Part shown: piece after piece, positions 17,103 through 26,040 of the stretch | Position numbering within the stretch: the stretch's first letter is position 1 | How the letters are laid out: every line of letters begins with the position of its first letter | Assembly (NCBI GenBank): GCA_964639245.1 | Contig: CAZXCU010000013.1 | Span: 1-64,000, forward strand | Direction: 5' to 3' | DNA length: 64,000 bases | Origin: SB15 sp964639245 | GTDB lineage: Bacteria; Chloroflexota; Anaerolineae; Aggregatilineales; J027 | Notes under the pieces: generated by a model | Databases searched by the model: none | What the model was told of the DNA's origin: nothing | Seen by the model: only the letters and a program-made list of their open reading frames with translations | Position numbers and translations under genes: made by a program

Positions 17103-18157
17103 TTTTTACGTTTGTTCGGGTTTCTTAAAGGTTGTTTGCCGGTCAAAATGCGCTGCCATTTGCTCAAAAAAAGGCGGCTGTCAAAGGCCTGCTGGTCAAG
17201 ATAGGCCTGCGTGGTGACGGCAGGCGGCGGCATGGGGCGGCGGCGACTGGCTTCAATTACGTCTAAATACTGGGGAAAAATCACATTCGGATGATAGAGC
17301 GTGAGGGTGCGCTGGCGGGCTTTCTGGGCATAGTCGGCAAGGTCATCCAAAAGATGATTCAAAATAGCGCGAAAATTGCCTTCCGGCGCAAACGGCAAAC
17401 CCGCATCCCCGACCAATTCTGGCACACCGCCGCTCGGCAAAAATAACACAGGTAGTCCGCAGGCCATCGCTTCTAAGATGACATTCGGGCAGGCATCATT
17501 TTCGAGCAAACTCAAGTAAATATCGGCGCTGCGAAGGGCTTTGGGCAGTTCATCATGGTTCAAATAGCTGATTTTGCGAATGTTGGGGAGGTCAACAAGG
17601 GTGTCAGATTTGCCCACCACCACAAATTCAATATCGGGGTTTTGCCGTGCTAACTGGGGAATCCGCCATGTTCCCTTGCGCGGATTGGGACTCCATCCGA
17701 CTGAAATCAGCCGCTTTACACCATCAGGCCAGTCGAATTTTGTACCGTTGGGCGAAAATCGGGTGGTATCCACAGGATTATAGATGATTGTACCCTCCTG
17801 TTCGATGAGTTTATGACGGGTATGCGTGGCATCATAACTGTACTGACTCTGGTAAATGGTGACATCCGCCAGCGCGTTAACATCCCGTTGTAACCAATCT
17901 GCCCCGTCATTCCGCCCGTAATCCTGAGCAGAACCATCAATCCGATGTGCGACCCGTAAACGCGGCAACCGTTTTTTGTGCTGCAAAATCGTAGGGTAGG
18001 GAATCGTCCATGAATTAACAAACAAAATATCGTAGGATTCTTCATCCATATCCGTCGTGAAGGGATGATTTTCCCGCGTCATATATTCTTGAAAATTGCG
18101 GAGAAAGGTGGCGCTACCGCCGCCATCGCCTTTGGGTATGCCCAAGCAAATTTTCAT
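17099..18157 (-). CDS. GT4-family glycosyltransferase
   Basis: A 352-residue GT-B enzyme. It begins MKICLGIPKGDGGGSATFLRN (glycine-rich acceptor loop) and carries the donor-site region DIYLSLLENDACPNVILEAM followed by ACGLPVLFLPSGGVPELVG. The acidic pair of the retaining GT4 mechanism is visible in ENDACPNVILEA. It is clearly paralogous to the next gene upstream: both share HRIDGS/HRVDGA, DYGR, WLQR, TIYNPVDT and VIWSPNRRKG/VGWSPNPRKG. Both ends overlap neighbours by four bases. Confidence 0.88.
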   Translation of the reverse strand: MKICLGIPKGDGGGSATFLRNFQEYMTRENHPFTTDMDEESYDILFVNSWTIPYPTILQHKKRLPRLRVAHRIDGSAQDYGRNDGADWLQRDVNALADVTIYQSQYSYDATHTRHKLIEQEGTIIYNPVDTTRFSPNGTKFDWPDGVKRLISVGWSPNPRKGTWRIPQLARQNPDIEFVVVGKSDTLVDLPNIRKISYLNHDELPKALRSADIYLSLLENDACPNVILEAMACGLPVLFLPSGGVPELVGDAGLPFAPEGNFRAILNHLLDDLADYAQKARQRTLTLYHPNVIFPQYLDVIEASRRRPMPPPAVTTQAYLDQQAFDSRLFLSKWQRILTGKQPLRNPNKRKK

Positions 18158-19149
18158 GGATGTATTTTATCCCACCCCCATTGTTTTTTGACATCCGCCC
18201 ATGCCTTGAATTGCTGCCATCGAGTCGGCATGGGACGGCGGACTGTGGTTTGCATGACCTGCCAGTACGCTGCGAAAATTTGCCCGGCGGCAAAGTGCTG
18301 TTCGGTGCGCTGACGAGCAGCATGACGGTAGGCGGCTAAATTTACCCACAGATTTTCAAACGAGGCACGGAAATCATCCCCGATGGGTAATCCGGCATCG
18401 CTGCCGACCAATTCCGGTACCCCTCCACTTGCCACATATAACACGGGCAACCCGGAAGCCATTGCCTCTAACACAATATTTGGGCAGGGGTCATTTTCCG
18501 AAAGATTTAAAAAGATGTCCGCCGAGCGCAATGCTCCCGCCAATTCAAGATAATTCATCGCGCCGAGAACCCGCAAATTCGGCGGAATATCCTCAAAATG
18601 AGCATTGCCGATAAAGACAAATTCAAGGTCGGGATTTTGGCGGGCAAGGAGAGGCAAACGCCATGCTCCTTTGCGCCGATTGGGACTCCAGATGACGGTC
18701 ATGACACGCGGTTTGTCTGTTTTGGGCAGGGTCTGTTCGCCGTGTGGGGTGTAGTGGCTGGTGTCCACCGGGTTATAGATGGTTAGGCCGTCATGTTGAA
18801 TCACATGATATTTTTGCATCGTCGAGTAGCGGCAGTAATCGCTCTGGAAAATAGTCGCATCAGCTAAAAAACTGACCGCACGCTGCAACCAATCCGCATT
18901 GTCGGTACGTCCATAATCCCACCCTGCGCCGTCTACCCGATGCACAACACGCAAGGCGGGCAGCCGTTTTTTGTGTTTGAGGACATGGGTATAGGGCGTT
19001 TGCCACGCATTGATGAATAGGACATCATAATCGGAAGTGATGTCGTCCGTCCAAGCATGATTGTGAGTGGTGAGCCAGTTACGCCAATTGCGGAGGAACG
19101 TGCCACTGCCACCCGCTTCCGTTTCCAACCGAGGAATACAAATTTTCAT
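18154..19149 (-). CDS. GT4-family glycosyltransferase, paralogue of the next gene
   Basis: A 331-residue GT-B enzyme whose motifs follow those of the gene at 17099-18157 along the full length: MKICIPRLETEAGGSGTFLRN, HRVDGAGWDYGR, TIYNPVDTSHY, NRRKGAWRLPLLARQNPDLEFV, ENDPCPNIVLEAMASGLPVL. The pair most likely arose by tandem duplication and then diverged. The substrate is unknown; together with the ABC exporter and RmlC it probably builds a rhamnose-containing surface glycan. Confidence 0.88.
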   Translation of the reverse strand: MKICIPRLETEAGGSGTFLRNWRNWLTTHNHAWTDDITSDYDVLFINAWQTPYTHVLKHKKRLPALRVVHRVDGAGWDYGRTDNADWLQRAVSFLADATIFQSDYCRYSTMQKYHVIQHDGLTIYNPVDTSHYTPHGEQTLPKTDKPRVMTVIWSPNRRKGAWRLPLLARQNPDLEFVFIGNAHFEDIPPNLRVLGAMNYLELAGALRSADIFLNLSENDPCPNIVLEAMASGLPVLYVASGGVPELVGSDAGLPIGDDFRASFENLWVNLAAYRHAARQRTEQHFAAGQIFAAYWQVMQTTVRRPMPTRWQQFKAWADVKKQWGWDKIHP

Positions 19150-20939
19150 GACAGGGCGGGCGCTTCTTGAAATTGACTGTGATACAGTTCGGCGTAGCGT
19201 CCACCGCGTGCCAAGAGTTCAGCATGGGTTCCGATTTGCACAATACGCCCCAAGTCCATCACCACAATTTTATCCGAATTGAGGATGGTGGACAGGCGGT
19301 GAGCAATTACAACCACGGTGCGATTCTGGCTCAGGCGGTCAAGCGCGGCTTGAATCAAGCGTTCATTTTCCGAATCAAGGGCGCTGGTAGCTTCGTCCAA
19401 AATTAAAATTTCGGGGTCACGCAAAATTGCCCGTGCGATGGCAATGCGCTGGCGCTGCCCGCCGGAAAGCAGCACGCCTCGATCCCCAACGCGGGTTTGG
19501 TAGCCGTCGGGGAGTTCTTCCGCGATAAATTGATGAATGTTGGCGTTGCGGGCGGCTTCTTCGATTTGCTGCTGGGTGGCGTTGGGTGCGCCGTAGCCAA
19601 TGTTGTAGCTGATGCTCTCGTTAAATACGAAGGTATCCTGACTGACCACGCCAATATGTTTGAGCCAATCGCCCAATTTCAAATCGCGCAAGTCCACCCC
19701 ATCCACCAGAATTTTGCCCGCTTTGGGGTCATACAGCCGGGTGAGCATGTCCGCCATGGTGGATTTGCCCGAACCGGACGACCCGACCAGCGCGACTTTT
19801 TCCCCTTTTTGAATTTCAAGGGTGATGTCACACAGGGCGGGCAAATCGCGTTTGATATATTGAAAGGTCACATTTTGAAAAACAATCGCGTTTTGTAACC
19901 CATGAAAAGCCTGTGTGCCATCGGGCAAATAACTTTTGTTGCCGGTTTCTAAGAGGTCAACCACCCCTTTGACTGCCGCTAAATCGCTGCCGATGCTGGT
20001 ACGTTTGGCATTTAAATTCAGCACATGGGGCATCATACGGTACAAAATCAGAATGAAAGTGCTGACAATCGGGATCAATTCGGCTTGATTCACGTTCAAG
20101 ACTGACCCACCCACAATCAACAGGAGCGCCAGCAGGCCAATCACCAGCACTTCTAATACCTGGCGGGAGGCTTCGTTCAAAATCTGCAAATAAACGAGCG
20201 CCCGTTGAAAAATTTTGAGTTTGGCAAAGTAGCTGGTGCGTTCGTAGTCCTGCTGGTGCATCAAGCGAATGACCCGTTTGGCGTTGAGGGTTTCCAGCGT
20301 GCTGTACTGCACCGAGAGCGCAATATCGTAGCGGTACTGACCGATTCTTTCTGCCAAACGGACGAGTCCGGTCAGCAGCATGAACACCACCACTAACAGG
20401 GCAGAAGCCAGCAGCGTCATTTGCCATGACACAGCAAACAACACAATGACATAAAACAAAATCGTGACCATGCCCGAAGCCACCGACACCAACCCAAAAA
20501 CCGCCCCCGCAGCCCGTCCGGTTTCACTGTTCAAGACCATTTGCCAATCGGCATCGCGGCGTTGGTTTAAATCTTCGTAGGAAATGTTCAGAATCTGGTT
20601 ATAAACTTCTTCACGGAGTTGTCGATCGAGGCGGGCTTGCAAAAATGCCTGTAGACTAATCGCCAACATAGAAAATGTGGTGCGTGTGACGGTTAGCACA
20701 ACAAAAATCAGGGCAGCGGTTTGCAACAAGCGGTTGTCCGGCACATCTTGGAACAAATCATTGATGAACGCCAAAACACGATTGCCTTCGGCAACGCTGG
20801 CGGTTTCTTGCCCCAAGCCTTCCAACATAGGAACAACCAGCAGCACCGAAAATCCCTCTGTGAATGCGCTGACAAAAATGAGAACAGTCACCACCACGCC
20901 CAGAGGCCAATATCGCTGCAAACGCCGAACCAGAAACAA
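19146..20939 (-). CDS. MsbA-like ABC exporter (fused permease and ATPase)
   Basis: A 597-residue half-transporter. About six membrane helices (residues 10-310) precede a nucleotide-binding domain with Walker A GSSGSGKST, signature LSGGQRQRIAIARA, Walker B ILILDEATSALD and the switch His in VVIAHRLST. The type is used for lipids, lipid-linked glycans or peptides; being first in a glycosyltransferase run argues for glycan or lipid export. The start is TTG, with AAAGAG only three bases upstream, so the exact start is uncertain. The end overlaps the next gene by four bases. Confidence 0.9.
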   Translation of the reverse strand: MFLVRRLQRYWPLGVVVTVLIFVSAFTEGFSVLLVVPMLEGLGQETASVAEGNRVLAFINDLFQDVPDNRLLQTAALIFVVLTVTRTTFSMLAISLQAFLQARLDRQLREEVYNQILNISYEDLNQRRDADWQMVLNSETGRAAGAVFGLVSVASGMVTILFYVIVLFAVSWQMTLLASALLVVVFMLLTGLVRLAERIGQYRYDIALSVQYSTLETLNAKRVIRLMHQQDYERTSYFAKLKIFQRALVYLQILNEASRQVLEVLVIGLLALLLIVGGSVLNVNQAELIPIVSTFILILYRMMPHVLNLNAKRTSIGSDLAAVKGVVDLLETGNKSYLPDGTQAFHGLQNAIVFQNVTFQYIKRDLPALCDITLEIQKGEKVALVGSSGSGKSTMADMLTRLYDPKAGKILVDGVDLRDLKLGDWLKHIGVVSQDTFVFNESISYNIGYGAPNATQQQIEEAARNANIHQFIAEELPDGYQTRVGDRGVLLSGGQRQRIAIARAILRDPEILILDEATSALDSENERLIQAALDRLSQNRTVVVIAHRLSTILNSDKIVVMDLGRIVQIGTHAELLARGGRYAELYHSQFQEAPALS

Positions 20940-21050
20940 AAACTCTTTCAGATGCGTAGACTCCTTGTATACGGCACAGAAGTATAGCGCATGGACGCAA
21001 GCGTGAGAGAGGCGTTATCGGGGGGTCAGGTGCGCGTTGGAGAGTAAGTG

Positions 21051-21079
21051 TTGTAACACAAGAATACGAGTGATAAAAT
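21051..21079 (+). promoter_or_regulatory. promoter of the GNAT-R3H pair
   Basis: A -35 TTGTAA (21051-21056) and a -10 TAAAAT (21074-21079) have a 17-base spacer. The start codon of the acetyltransferase-like gene follows 27 bases after the -10. Confidence 0.6.
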
Positions 21080-21106
21080 AAGGTAAGTACCCATCAAAAA
21101 GCATCT

Positions 21107-22075
21107 ATGAGTGAAGTAAAGAGTTTCACGCCGATGGATTTGGGGCTGCTCCGCCGAGTTGCCTCGCGGGGAATCAGCCTAGATACAGCGGCAATGATCC
21201 AAGACCCAAATCCGATAGAGACAGCTATTCTGGGGTCAGTTGGTTTGCGTGGACGCGGACGACCCACCTTTATTTTACGAACTGGTCATGCCGATTACGC
21301 GAGCCAAATTCACCTTGAAGGACAGGCGGCTCGAATCACGCTCCTTGCACCCACGCCCGACTCCGACAGTCCGATTTGGCCTTGGCTGTCGCTGGTGGAG
21401 CATTTGTTGGTGCAGGCGGGCAAACGGGGCGCACATCTGGTGACGGCAGAAGTGCCAACCGACGGGTCGGTCTATGAACTCTTTCGACGGGCGGGTTTTA
21501 CGATTTACTCCCGGCAAGCGTTATACGGTCTGGAAAAACTCCAGATGGTTGCCCAAACAGTTTCGGAGGATGATGCCCTGCGCGTGCGGGAAGTGGAGGA
21601 AATGGATTTCCCCCATCTGAACGTGCTGTACGCCAATACGGTGCCGCGCCTAGTTCAGCAGGCCGACCCTGCGCCGCCGGTTTGGTCAGGGCTGGCGCTG
21701 GTTCTGGAAGGGCGGTTGCGGGGCTGTTTGACGGTTTCGGAAGGGCGCAACGGCGTTTTGCTCAAACCCTATATCCACCCGGAACTGGAAGATAGGGTCA
21801 GCGAGATTCTTGCTTTGGCGCTCGCGCATTTGCCGAATCGTAAAATCTATGTGCGTGTGCTGGCCTACCAAGCGTGGCTGGGAACCACCCTTGAACTGGA
21901 TCTGGGGTTTGAGGAAGTTGCCCACCATGTTTTGATGGCAAAACATACGGTCATCCTGCGCGAGACATCCATCTTTTCGCCGTTGGTCGCTTTAGAGAAC
22001 CTCCCTTTTGCACCCTCTATAGAAATCGCGCTGGAAAGTAGCATCCAGCCAGAAGGAACGATAAAAAACAATTGA
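21107..22075 (+). CDS. GNAT-fold acetyltransferase-like protein
   Basis: A 322-residue protein. The segment LVTAEVPTDGSVYELFRRAGFTIYSRQALYGLEK has the late alpha-beta pattern of GNAT enzymes. A second half with similar architecture (residues ~165-300) suggests a duplicated or two-lobed GNAT fold. The acetyl-CoA loop (Q/RxxGxG/A) is not clear, so activity is uncertain. It overlaps the R3H/AAA ATPase gene (TGATG), so both are probably made together. I do not know a defined function for this pairing. Confidence 0.6.
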   Translation: MSEVKSFTPMDLGLLRRVASRGISLDTAAMIQDPNPIETAILGSVGLRGRGRPTFILRTGHADYASQIHLEGQAARITLLAPTPDSDSPIWPWLSLVEHLLVQAGKRGAHLVTAEVPTDGSVYELFRRAGFTIYSRQALYGLEKLQMVAQTVSEDDALRVREVEEMDFPHLNVLYANTVPRLVQQADPAPPVWSGLALVLEGRLRGCLTVSEGRNGVLLKPYIHPELEDRVSEILALALAHLPNRKIYVRVLAYQAWLGTTLELDLGFEEVAHHVLMAKHTVILRETSIFSPLVALENLPFAPSIEIALESSIQPEGTIKNN

Positions 22076-23697
22076 TGGGCTATCGAATCACTGACGATAT
22101 AGAAAAACTCAAAGCCGTTCTCCCCCTGCCCTTGATTGATGCCATTGAAAAACATGGTCAGGAAGAAAACCTCATCGAAGTGATTATGGACTTAGGCCGC
22201 GTTCCTACCGCCCGCTACACGGACGGGGAAGTGGTACTCAGCCAGAATGAGGTTGAGCTGGAAACCATCGCTTATGTGGTCAAGCGGGTGGGAGATTTTG
22301 ACGCAGATAATCGCGCGGGTATTGAACGCACCTTGCACCGTATCAGCGCGATACGTAACCGCCGAGGCGAAGTGGTGGGGCTGACCTGCCGCATTGGACG
22401 GGCGGTGTATGGCACGATTGAAATTATCCAAGACCTGATTGAGTCGGGCAAAAGTATCCTCATGTTAGGGTCGCCGGGTGTAGGTAAAACCACCATGCTT
22501 CGCGAAGCCGCACGGGTACTGGCAAACCAACGCCGTGTGGTGATTGTGGACACCTCCAATGAAATCGGGGGGGATGGCGATGTGCCGCACCCTGCCGTTG
22601 GACGCGCCCGGCGGATGCAAGTGCCGCAGCCAAGTTTGCAGCACGAAATCATGATTGAAGCGGTGGAAAATCATAATCCGCAAGTTATCGTGATTGACGA
22701 AATCGGACGTGAATTGGAAGCCAAAGCCGCCCGCACGATTGCCGAACGGGGGGTGCAACTGATTGGCACGGCACATGGCAACACACTGGATAACATCCTT
22801 CTCAATCCTACGCTGTCAGACTTGGTGGGGGGGATTGAGTCCGTTACGCTGTCTGATGAAGAAGCGCGACGACGTGGCACGCAAAAAACCGTGCTGGAAC
22901 GGCGTTCCCCACCGACTTTTGACGTGCTGATTGAGATTCAAAGCCGTAACCGCCTGCTGATTCATGAGGATGTGGCGCTGGCGGTGGATGCTCATTTGCG
23001 TGGACGGCCTTTGCCAACTGAACTCCGCTATCGTGATGAGGGCGGGCAAATTCAAATTGAGGCTTTTACGCCGGTTTACGAAGACAAAAGCGCACGCGGC
23101 GGACGCAAAGAACGCCAAGAGAAACAGGAGCGCTTTGAAAAACAGGAACGCGAACGATTTGCTAACGGAAACGGACATGCGGTAGAAACACCTCAGAACG
23201 GTAGCAATGGCAACGGGAAAGAACGTAAACCTGTCAAAGCCTATGCCTATGGGGTGGCCCGCAATCGTCTCGCCGCTTCTGCCAAACGGATGAATGTCCC
23301 ATTGATGTTGGTGGACGAACCCGAAGATGCGGATGTGATGATTACCCTGAAAAGTTATTATCGCCAGCGTCCCCGGTTGATTGTGGAGGCCGAACGACGT
23401 GGGGTCAGTATTTATGTGCTGCGGGCGAACACGGTGACACAATTGGAAGATTTTCTGATTGACCTGTTCGGATTGGAGGCCAACGACGAAGATGACCCTT
23501 TCTCGGAAGCGATTCAGGAAGTTGAGGATGCCATTCAACAAATCCGTGTGGGCAAAACCTATGTGGATTTGAAACCGCAGCCGGCTCACCTGCGTCGCAA
23601 ACAACATGACGTGGCACGTCAGGCCAATCTGGTTTCGCACAGCTACGGGTCAGAACCCTACCGCTACGTGCGGATTATCCAGCAAAACGGACACTAA
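22075..23697 (+). CDS. SpoIIIAA-like AAA ATPase with C-terminal R3H domain
   Basis: A 540-residue protein. It has Walker A GSPGVGKTT (about 139-147), VVIVDTSNEIGGDGD, Walker B VIVIDEIGRELEA, GTAHGN and the DEEARRRGTQKTVLERRSPPTFD region, all shared with the SpoIIIAA/Ycf45 group. A charged, glycine/asparagine-rich linker (about 340-385) leads to a C-terminal part ending in the R3H-like segment QANLVSHSYGSEPYRYVRI, which binds single-stranded nucleic acid in other proteins. Such proteins are common in cyanobacteria and Chloroflexota, with no settled role. ATG 22075 is preferred; a TTG one codon upstream is the alternative. Confidence 0.87.
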   Translation: MGYRITDDIEKLKAVLPLPLIDAIEKHGQEENLIEVIMDLGRVPTARYTDGEVVLSQNEVELETIAYVVKRVGDFDADNRAGIERTLHRISAIRNRRGEVVGLTCRIGRAVYGTIEIIQDLIESGKSILMLGSPGVGKTTMLREAARVLANQRRVVIVDTSNEIGGDGDVPHPAVGRARRMQVPQPSLQHEIMIEAVENHNPQVIVIDEIGRELEAKAARTIAERGVQLIGTAHGNTLDNILLNPTLSDLVGGIESVTLSDEEARRRGTQKTVLERRSPPTFDVLIEIQSRNRLLIHEDVALAVDAHLRGRPLPTELRYRDEGGQIQIEAFTPVYEDKSARGGRKERQEKQERFEKQERERFANGNGHAVETPQNGSNGNGKERKPVKAYAYGVARNRLAASAKRMNVPLMLVDEPEDADVMITLKSYYRQRPRLIVEAERRGVSIYVLRANTVTQLEDFLIDLFGLEANDEDDPFSEAIQEVEDAIQQIRVGKTYVDLKPQPAHLRRKQHDVARQANLVSHSYGSEPYRYVRIIQQNGH

Positions 23698-23702
23698 ACG
23701 AC

Positions 23703-23739
23703 ATCCCTGTGAGGAAACAAACAACTCACAGGGATTTTT
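23703..23739 (+). terminator. intrinsic terminator after the R3H ATPase gene
   Basis: Perfect 11-base arms (ATCCCTGTGAG and complement) with an 11-base loop are followed by a run of T. It lies between convergent genes; the T-tract serves plus-strand transcription. Confidence 0.88.
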
Positions 23740-23754
23740 GTTCAGCGTAGGTTG

Positions 23755-24795
23755 TTAATCGGCACTGGCGGTGGCAAGGGCTTCGGCATACACAGGTTGG
23801 CTGGTTTTCATGCCCAATTGCAGCACCGCCGACCCCCAACTTAGTCCTCCGCCGAAAGCAGCAACGGCAAGGGTATCCCCTTCTTTAATGCGGCCTTCTT
23901 CAATGGCTTCCACCAGCGCAATCGGGACAGAAGCGGCAGAAGTATTGCCATATTTGTGGATGTTGATGAAGAATTTTTCCAACGGAATGCCCATCATGCG
24001 GGCGGCGGATTCGATGATGCGGGCATTGGCCTGGTGGGGAATGAACAAATCAATATCCTGCAAGGTCAACCCGGCTTGGACAATCACGCGCTGGAGCGAA
24101 TCGCCCACCACCCGCGCCGCAAATTTGAACACTTCCTGTCCATCCATCACAATGTAGTGACTGCGGGCATCCACCACCTCTTGACTAATCGGTGTGGTTG
24201 TTCCCCCGCCCGGCACCCACAATGATTTGGCTTTTGCGCCATCCGACCCCAATTCAGAAGCCAGAATCCCGGTGGGTTGGTCGCTGACCTGAAAAATCGT
24301 CGCAGCCGCGCCGTCCCCGAACAAAACACAGGTGGTACGGTCTGTATAATCTATGCCATGCGAAATAATCTCAGCCCCGACAACAAGAATAGTATCGTAA
24401 ACACCCGAACGAATCAGGCTATCCGCCATAACAGCCCCATAAACCCAGCCGGAACAAGCGGTGGAAAGCTGCATCGCGCCGCAGGTTGCGCCCAGTTCCG
24501 CCTGAACCAGACTGCCCGCCGCCGGCAGCAAATAATCGGGGGTGGTGGTGCAGCAAATAATAAAATCTAAATCCTGCGGAGTCAGGCCAGCGACCTTGAG
24601 CGCTTTTTTGGCGGCTTCTACCGACATGCTGGTGTTGGTATCGTTTTCAGTCCGAATCCGCCGTTCTTTGATGCCGGTGCGCTGAACAATCCATTCGTCG
24701 TTGGTGTCGACCATTTTTTCAAGGTCAGCATTGGTTAAGACTTTTTCAGGAACATAATAGCCCCAACCCGTTAGTTGGGCATATCTTGGTTGCAT
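23755..24795 (-). CDS. fabH: beta-ketoacyl-ACP synthase III
   Basis: A 346-residue condensing enzyme. The catalytic triad is visible: Cys in STACSGW (about 113), His in LFIPHQANARI and Asn in KYGNTSAASVP. FabH condenses acetyl-CoA or another acyl-CoA with malonyl-ACP to start fatty acid synthesis. No other fab gene is adjacent. It lies 12 bases downstream of the anti-sigma-like gene, with an AGAGGTAGAAG ribosome-binding site, so it appears to be the third gene of a sigma-factor operon. Confidence 0.93.
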   Translation of the reverse strand: MQPRYAQLTGWGYYVPEKVLTNADLEKMVDTNDEWIVQRTGIKERRIRTENDTNTSMSVEAAKKALKVAGLTPQDLDFIICCTTTPDYLLPAAGSLVQAELGATCGAMQLSTACSGWVYGAVMADSLIRSGVYDTILVVGAEIISHGIDYTDRTTCVLFGDGAAATIFQVSDQPTGILASELGSDGAKAKSLWVPGGGTTTPISQEVVDARSHYIVMDGQEVFKFAARVVGDSLQRVIVQAGLTLQDIDLFIPHQANARIIESAARMMGIPLEKFFINIHKYGNTSAASVPIALVEAIEEGRIKEGDTLAVAAFGGGLSWGSAVLQLGMKTSQPVYAEALATASAD

Positions 24796-24807
24796 AATCT
24801 TCTACCT

Positions 24808-25209
24808 CTACGATGCTAAAGCTGATTCTGATGTAAGTTCATTAAGGGAACGCCGGCGCAATCGCGCTTCCTCATTATTGAGCCGACGCGCCCACCACAG
24901 CACGCCCGCCGCAAATGTTAGCCCGCCCAACCCTGCCGCAATTTGCAGCGTGGTCAATTGGCGAATCCGTTGAATCAAATTGATGACATCCTCGTCCATG
25001 AGTTCTTGTCTCAGTTGCTGGATAAATTCGGACGAAGGCTCAACCTGCACCAACACCTGATCCAGCAATGCCGCCACCCGCAGCAGCGCGGCAAGTTCGC
25101 TTTCTGGTGCAATCTGATATTTTTCCATGACCTCTTCCACGCGAATCGTCCCTTGAACGAGGCTGTCCGCGTATTCCCCCAAAATATTTTCGTAGTGTTG
25201 GTCACTCAT
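24808..25209 (-). CDS. small membrane-anchored putative anti-sigma protein
   Basis: A 133-residue protein. Residues 1-85 are helical and acidic; a single hydrophobic segment (LQIAAGLGGLTFAAGVLWWA, about 91-110) precedes a basic tail. It overlaps the ECF sigma gene by eight bases, which is the usual position for an anti-sigma factor. The zinc-binding HxxxCxxC motif of ZAS anti-sigma factors is absent; indeed there is no cysteine. The role is inferred from position and topology only. Confidence 0.55.
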   Translation of the reverse strand: MSDQHYENILGEYADSLVQGTIRVEEVMEKYQIAPESELAALLRVAALLDQVLVQVEPSSEFIQQLRQELMDEDVINLIQRIRQLTTLQIAAGLGGLTFAAGVLWWARRLNNEEARLRRRSLNELTSESALAS

Positions 25210-25786
25210 CTTCTAATGTCCTTTCGCTGACAGCCTCTGGAATATCCAGCGTTTCTCGTAAAGCGGATAAGGTGCGATAGTAAAGGGATTTCACCGCGCC
25301 TTCGGTGCGATCCATAATTTTGCCGATTTCAGCGTTGGAAAGGCGCTCCACATATTTCAAAATCAACAACTGCTGACGGTCTTCGGGCAGTTTACGAATA
25401 CTGTCTAACAACTGTTGTTTTTCTTCTTGACCTTCTGCCACTTCTTCGGGCATGTCTGCATGATGTCGTTTGGTCATAAATTCATCTAAAGGAATAATTT
25501 TGCGCCGCTGCCGATCTCGATGCCAGTTGGCGACCAAGTTATGCGCTATCCGATACAACCATGCCGAAAAAGGCACACCCCGTTCATCGTAATTTTTGAT
25601 ATGTCCCATTGCCCGCATGAACACTTTGGCGGTCAAGTCTTCGGACTCGTGATGGTTGCTGGTACGATAGTAGATATAGTTATAGATGCGCGTTACATAC
25701 CGTTCATAGAGTTCCCCAAAAGCTGCTTTGTCGGTTTTGGCGAGGGTTACTAAACTCGCATCATCCATTTCTTTATAATCGGTCAT
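25202..25786 (-). CDS. ECF-type RNA polymerase sigma factor
   Basis: A 194-residue sigma-70 family protein with only regions 2 and 4. Region 2 (FGELYERYVTRIYNYIYYRTSNHHESEDLTAKVFMRAM, described by segments around residues 24-62) and region 4 (LPEDRQQLLILKYVERLSNAEIGKIMDRTEGAVKSLYYR, about 129-168) are clear. ATG 25786 is chosen, with GAGGTG upstream; TTG codons upstream in frame are alternatives. It heads an operon with the membrane protein and fabH, so it may tune membrane-lipid supply. The 230 bases upstream, back to the Fur gene, show no recognised RNA element. Confidence 0.88.
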   Translation of the reverse strand: MTDYKEMDDASLVTLAKTDKAAFGELYERYVTRIYNYIYYRTSNHHESEDLTAKVFMRAMGHIKNYDERGVPFSAWLYRIAHNLVANWHRDRQRRKIIPLDEFMTKRHHADMPEEVAEGQEEKQQLLDSIRKLPEDRQQLLILKYVERLSNAEIGKIMDRTEGAVKSLYYRTLSALRETLDIPEAVSERTLEDE

Positions 25787-26040
25787 AGTCAAAAGAACAC
25801 CTCGCTTCAATTAAAGTTACGTGCCACACACCGCGCAATCGTATCGGAAGTCCGCAGTGAGGCATAGGATGAGTTAAGGAGAAGGGGTAGCGCCGGATAA
25901 AGCACAGGCCTTAAAGCTTGGGACAGAGGTATCTATTGGGCTGCAAGATTTTCACCTGCTGGCGGTAGGTGATTCGCACAGATTCGGCTAAGCGAAGCAA
26001 GCAAAAGTTTGGGGCAACTCGCATGTCCCCAAATTCGCTT

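Noticed and set aside
22816..23640. Long minus-strand open frame opposite the R3H ATPase gene
   Set aside because: It lies wholly inside a clearly recognised gene, and its translation shows no domain and no ribosome-binding site.
25811..26040. Possible structured leader before the sigma factor gene
   Set aside because: Only a weak CACCT/AGGTG hairpin was seen; no known RNA class recognised.
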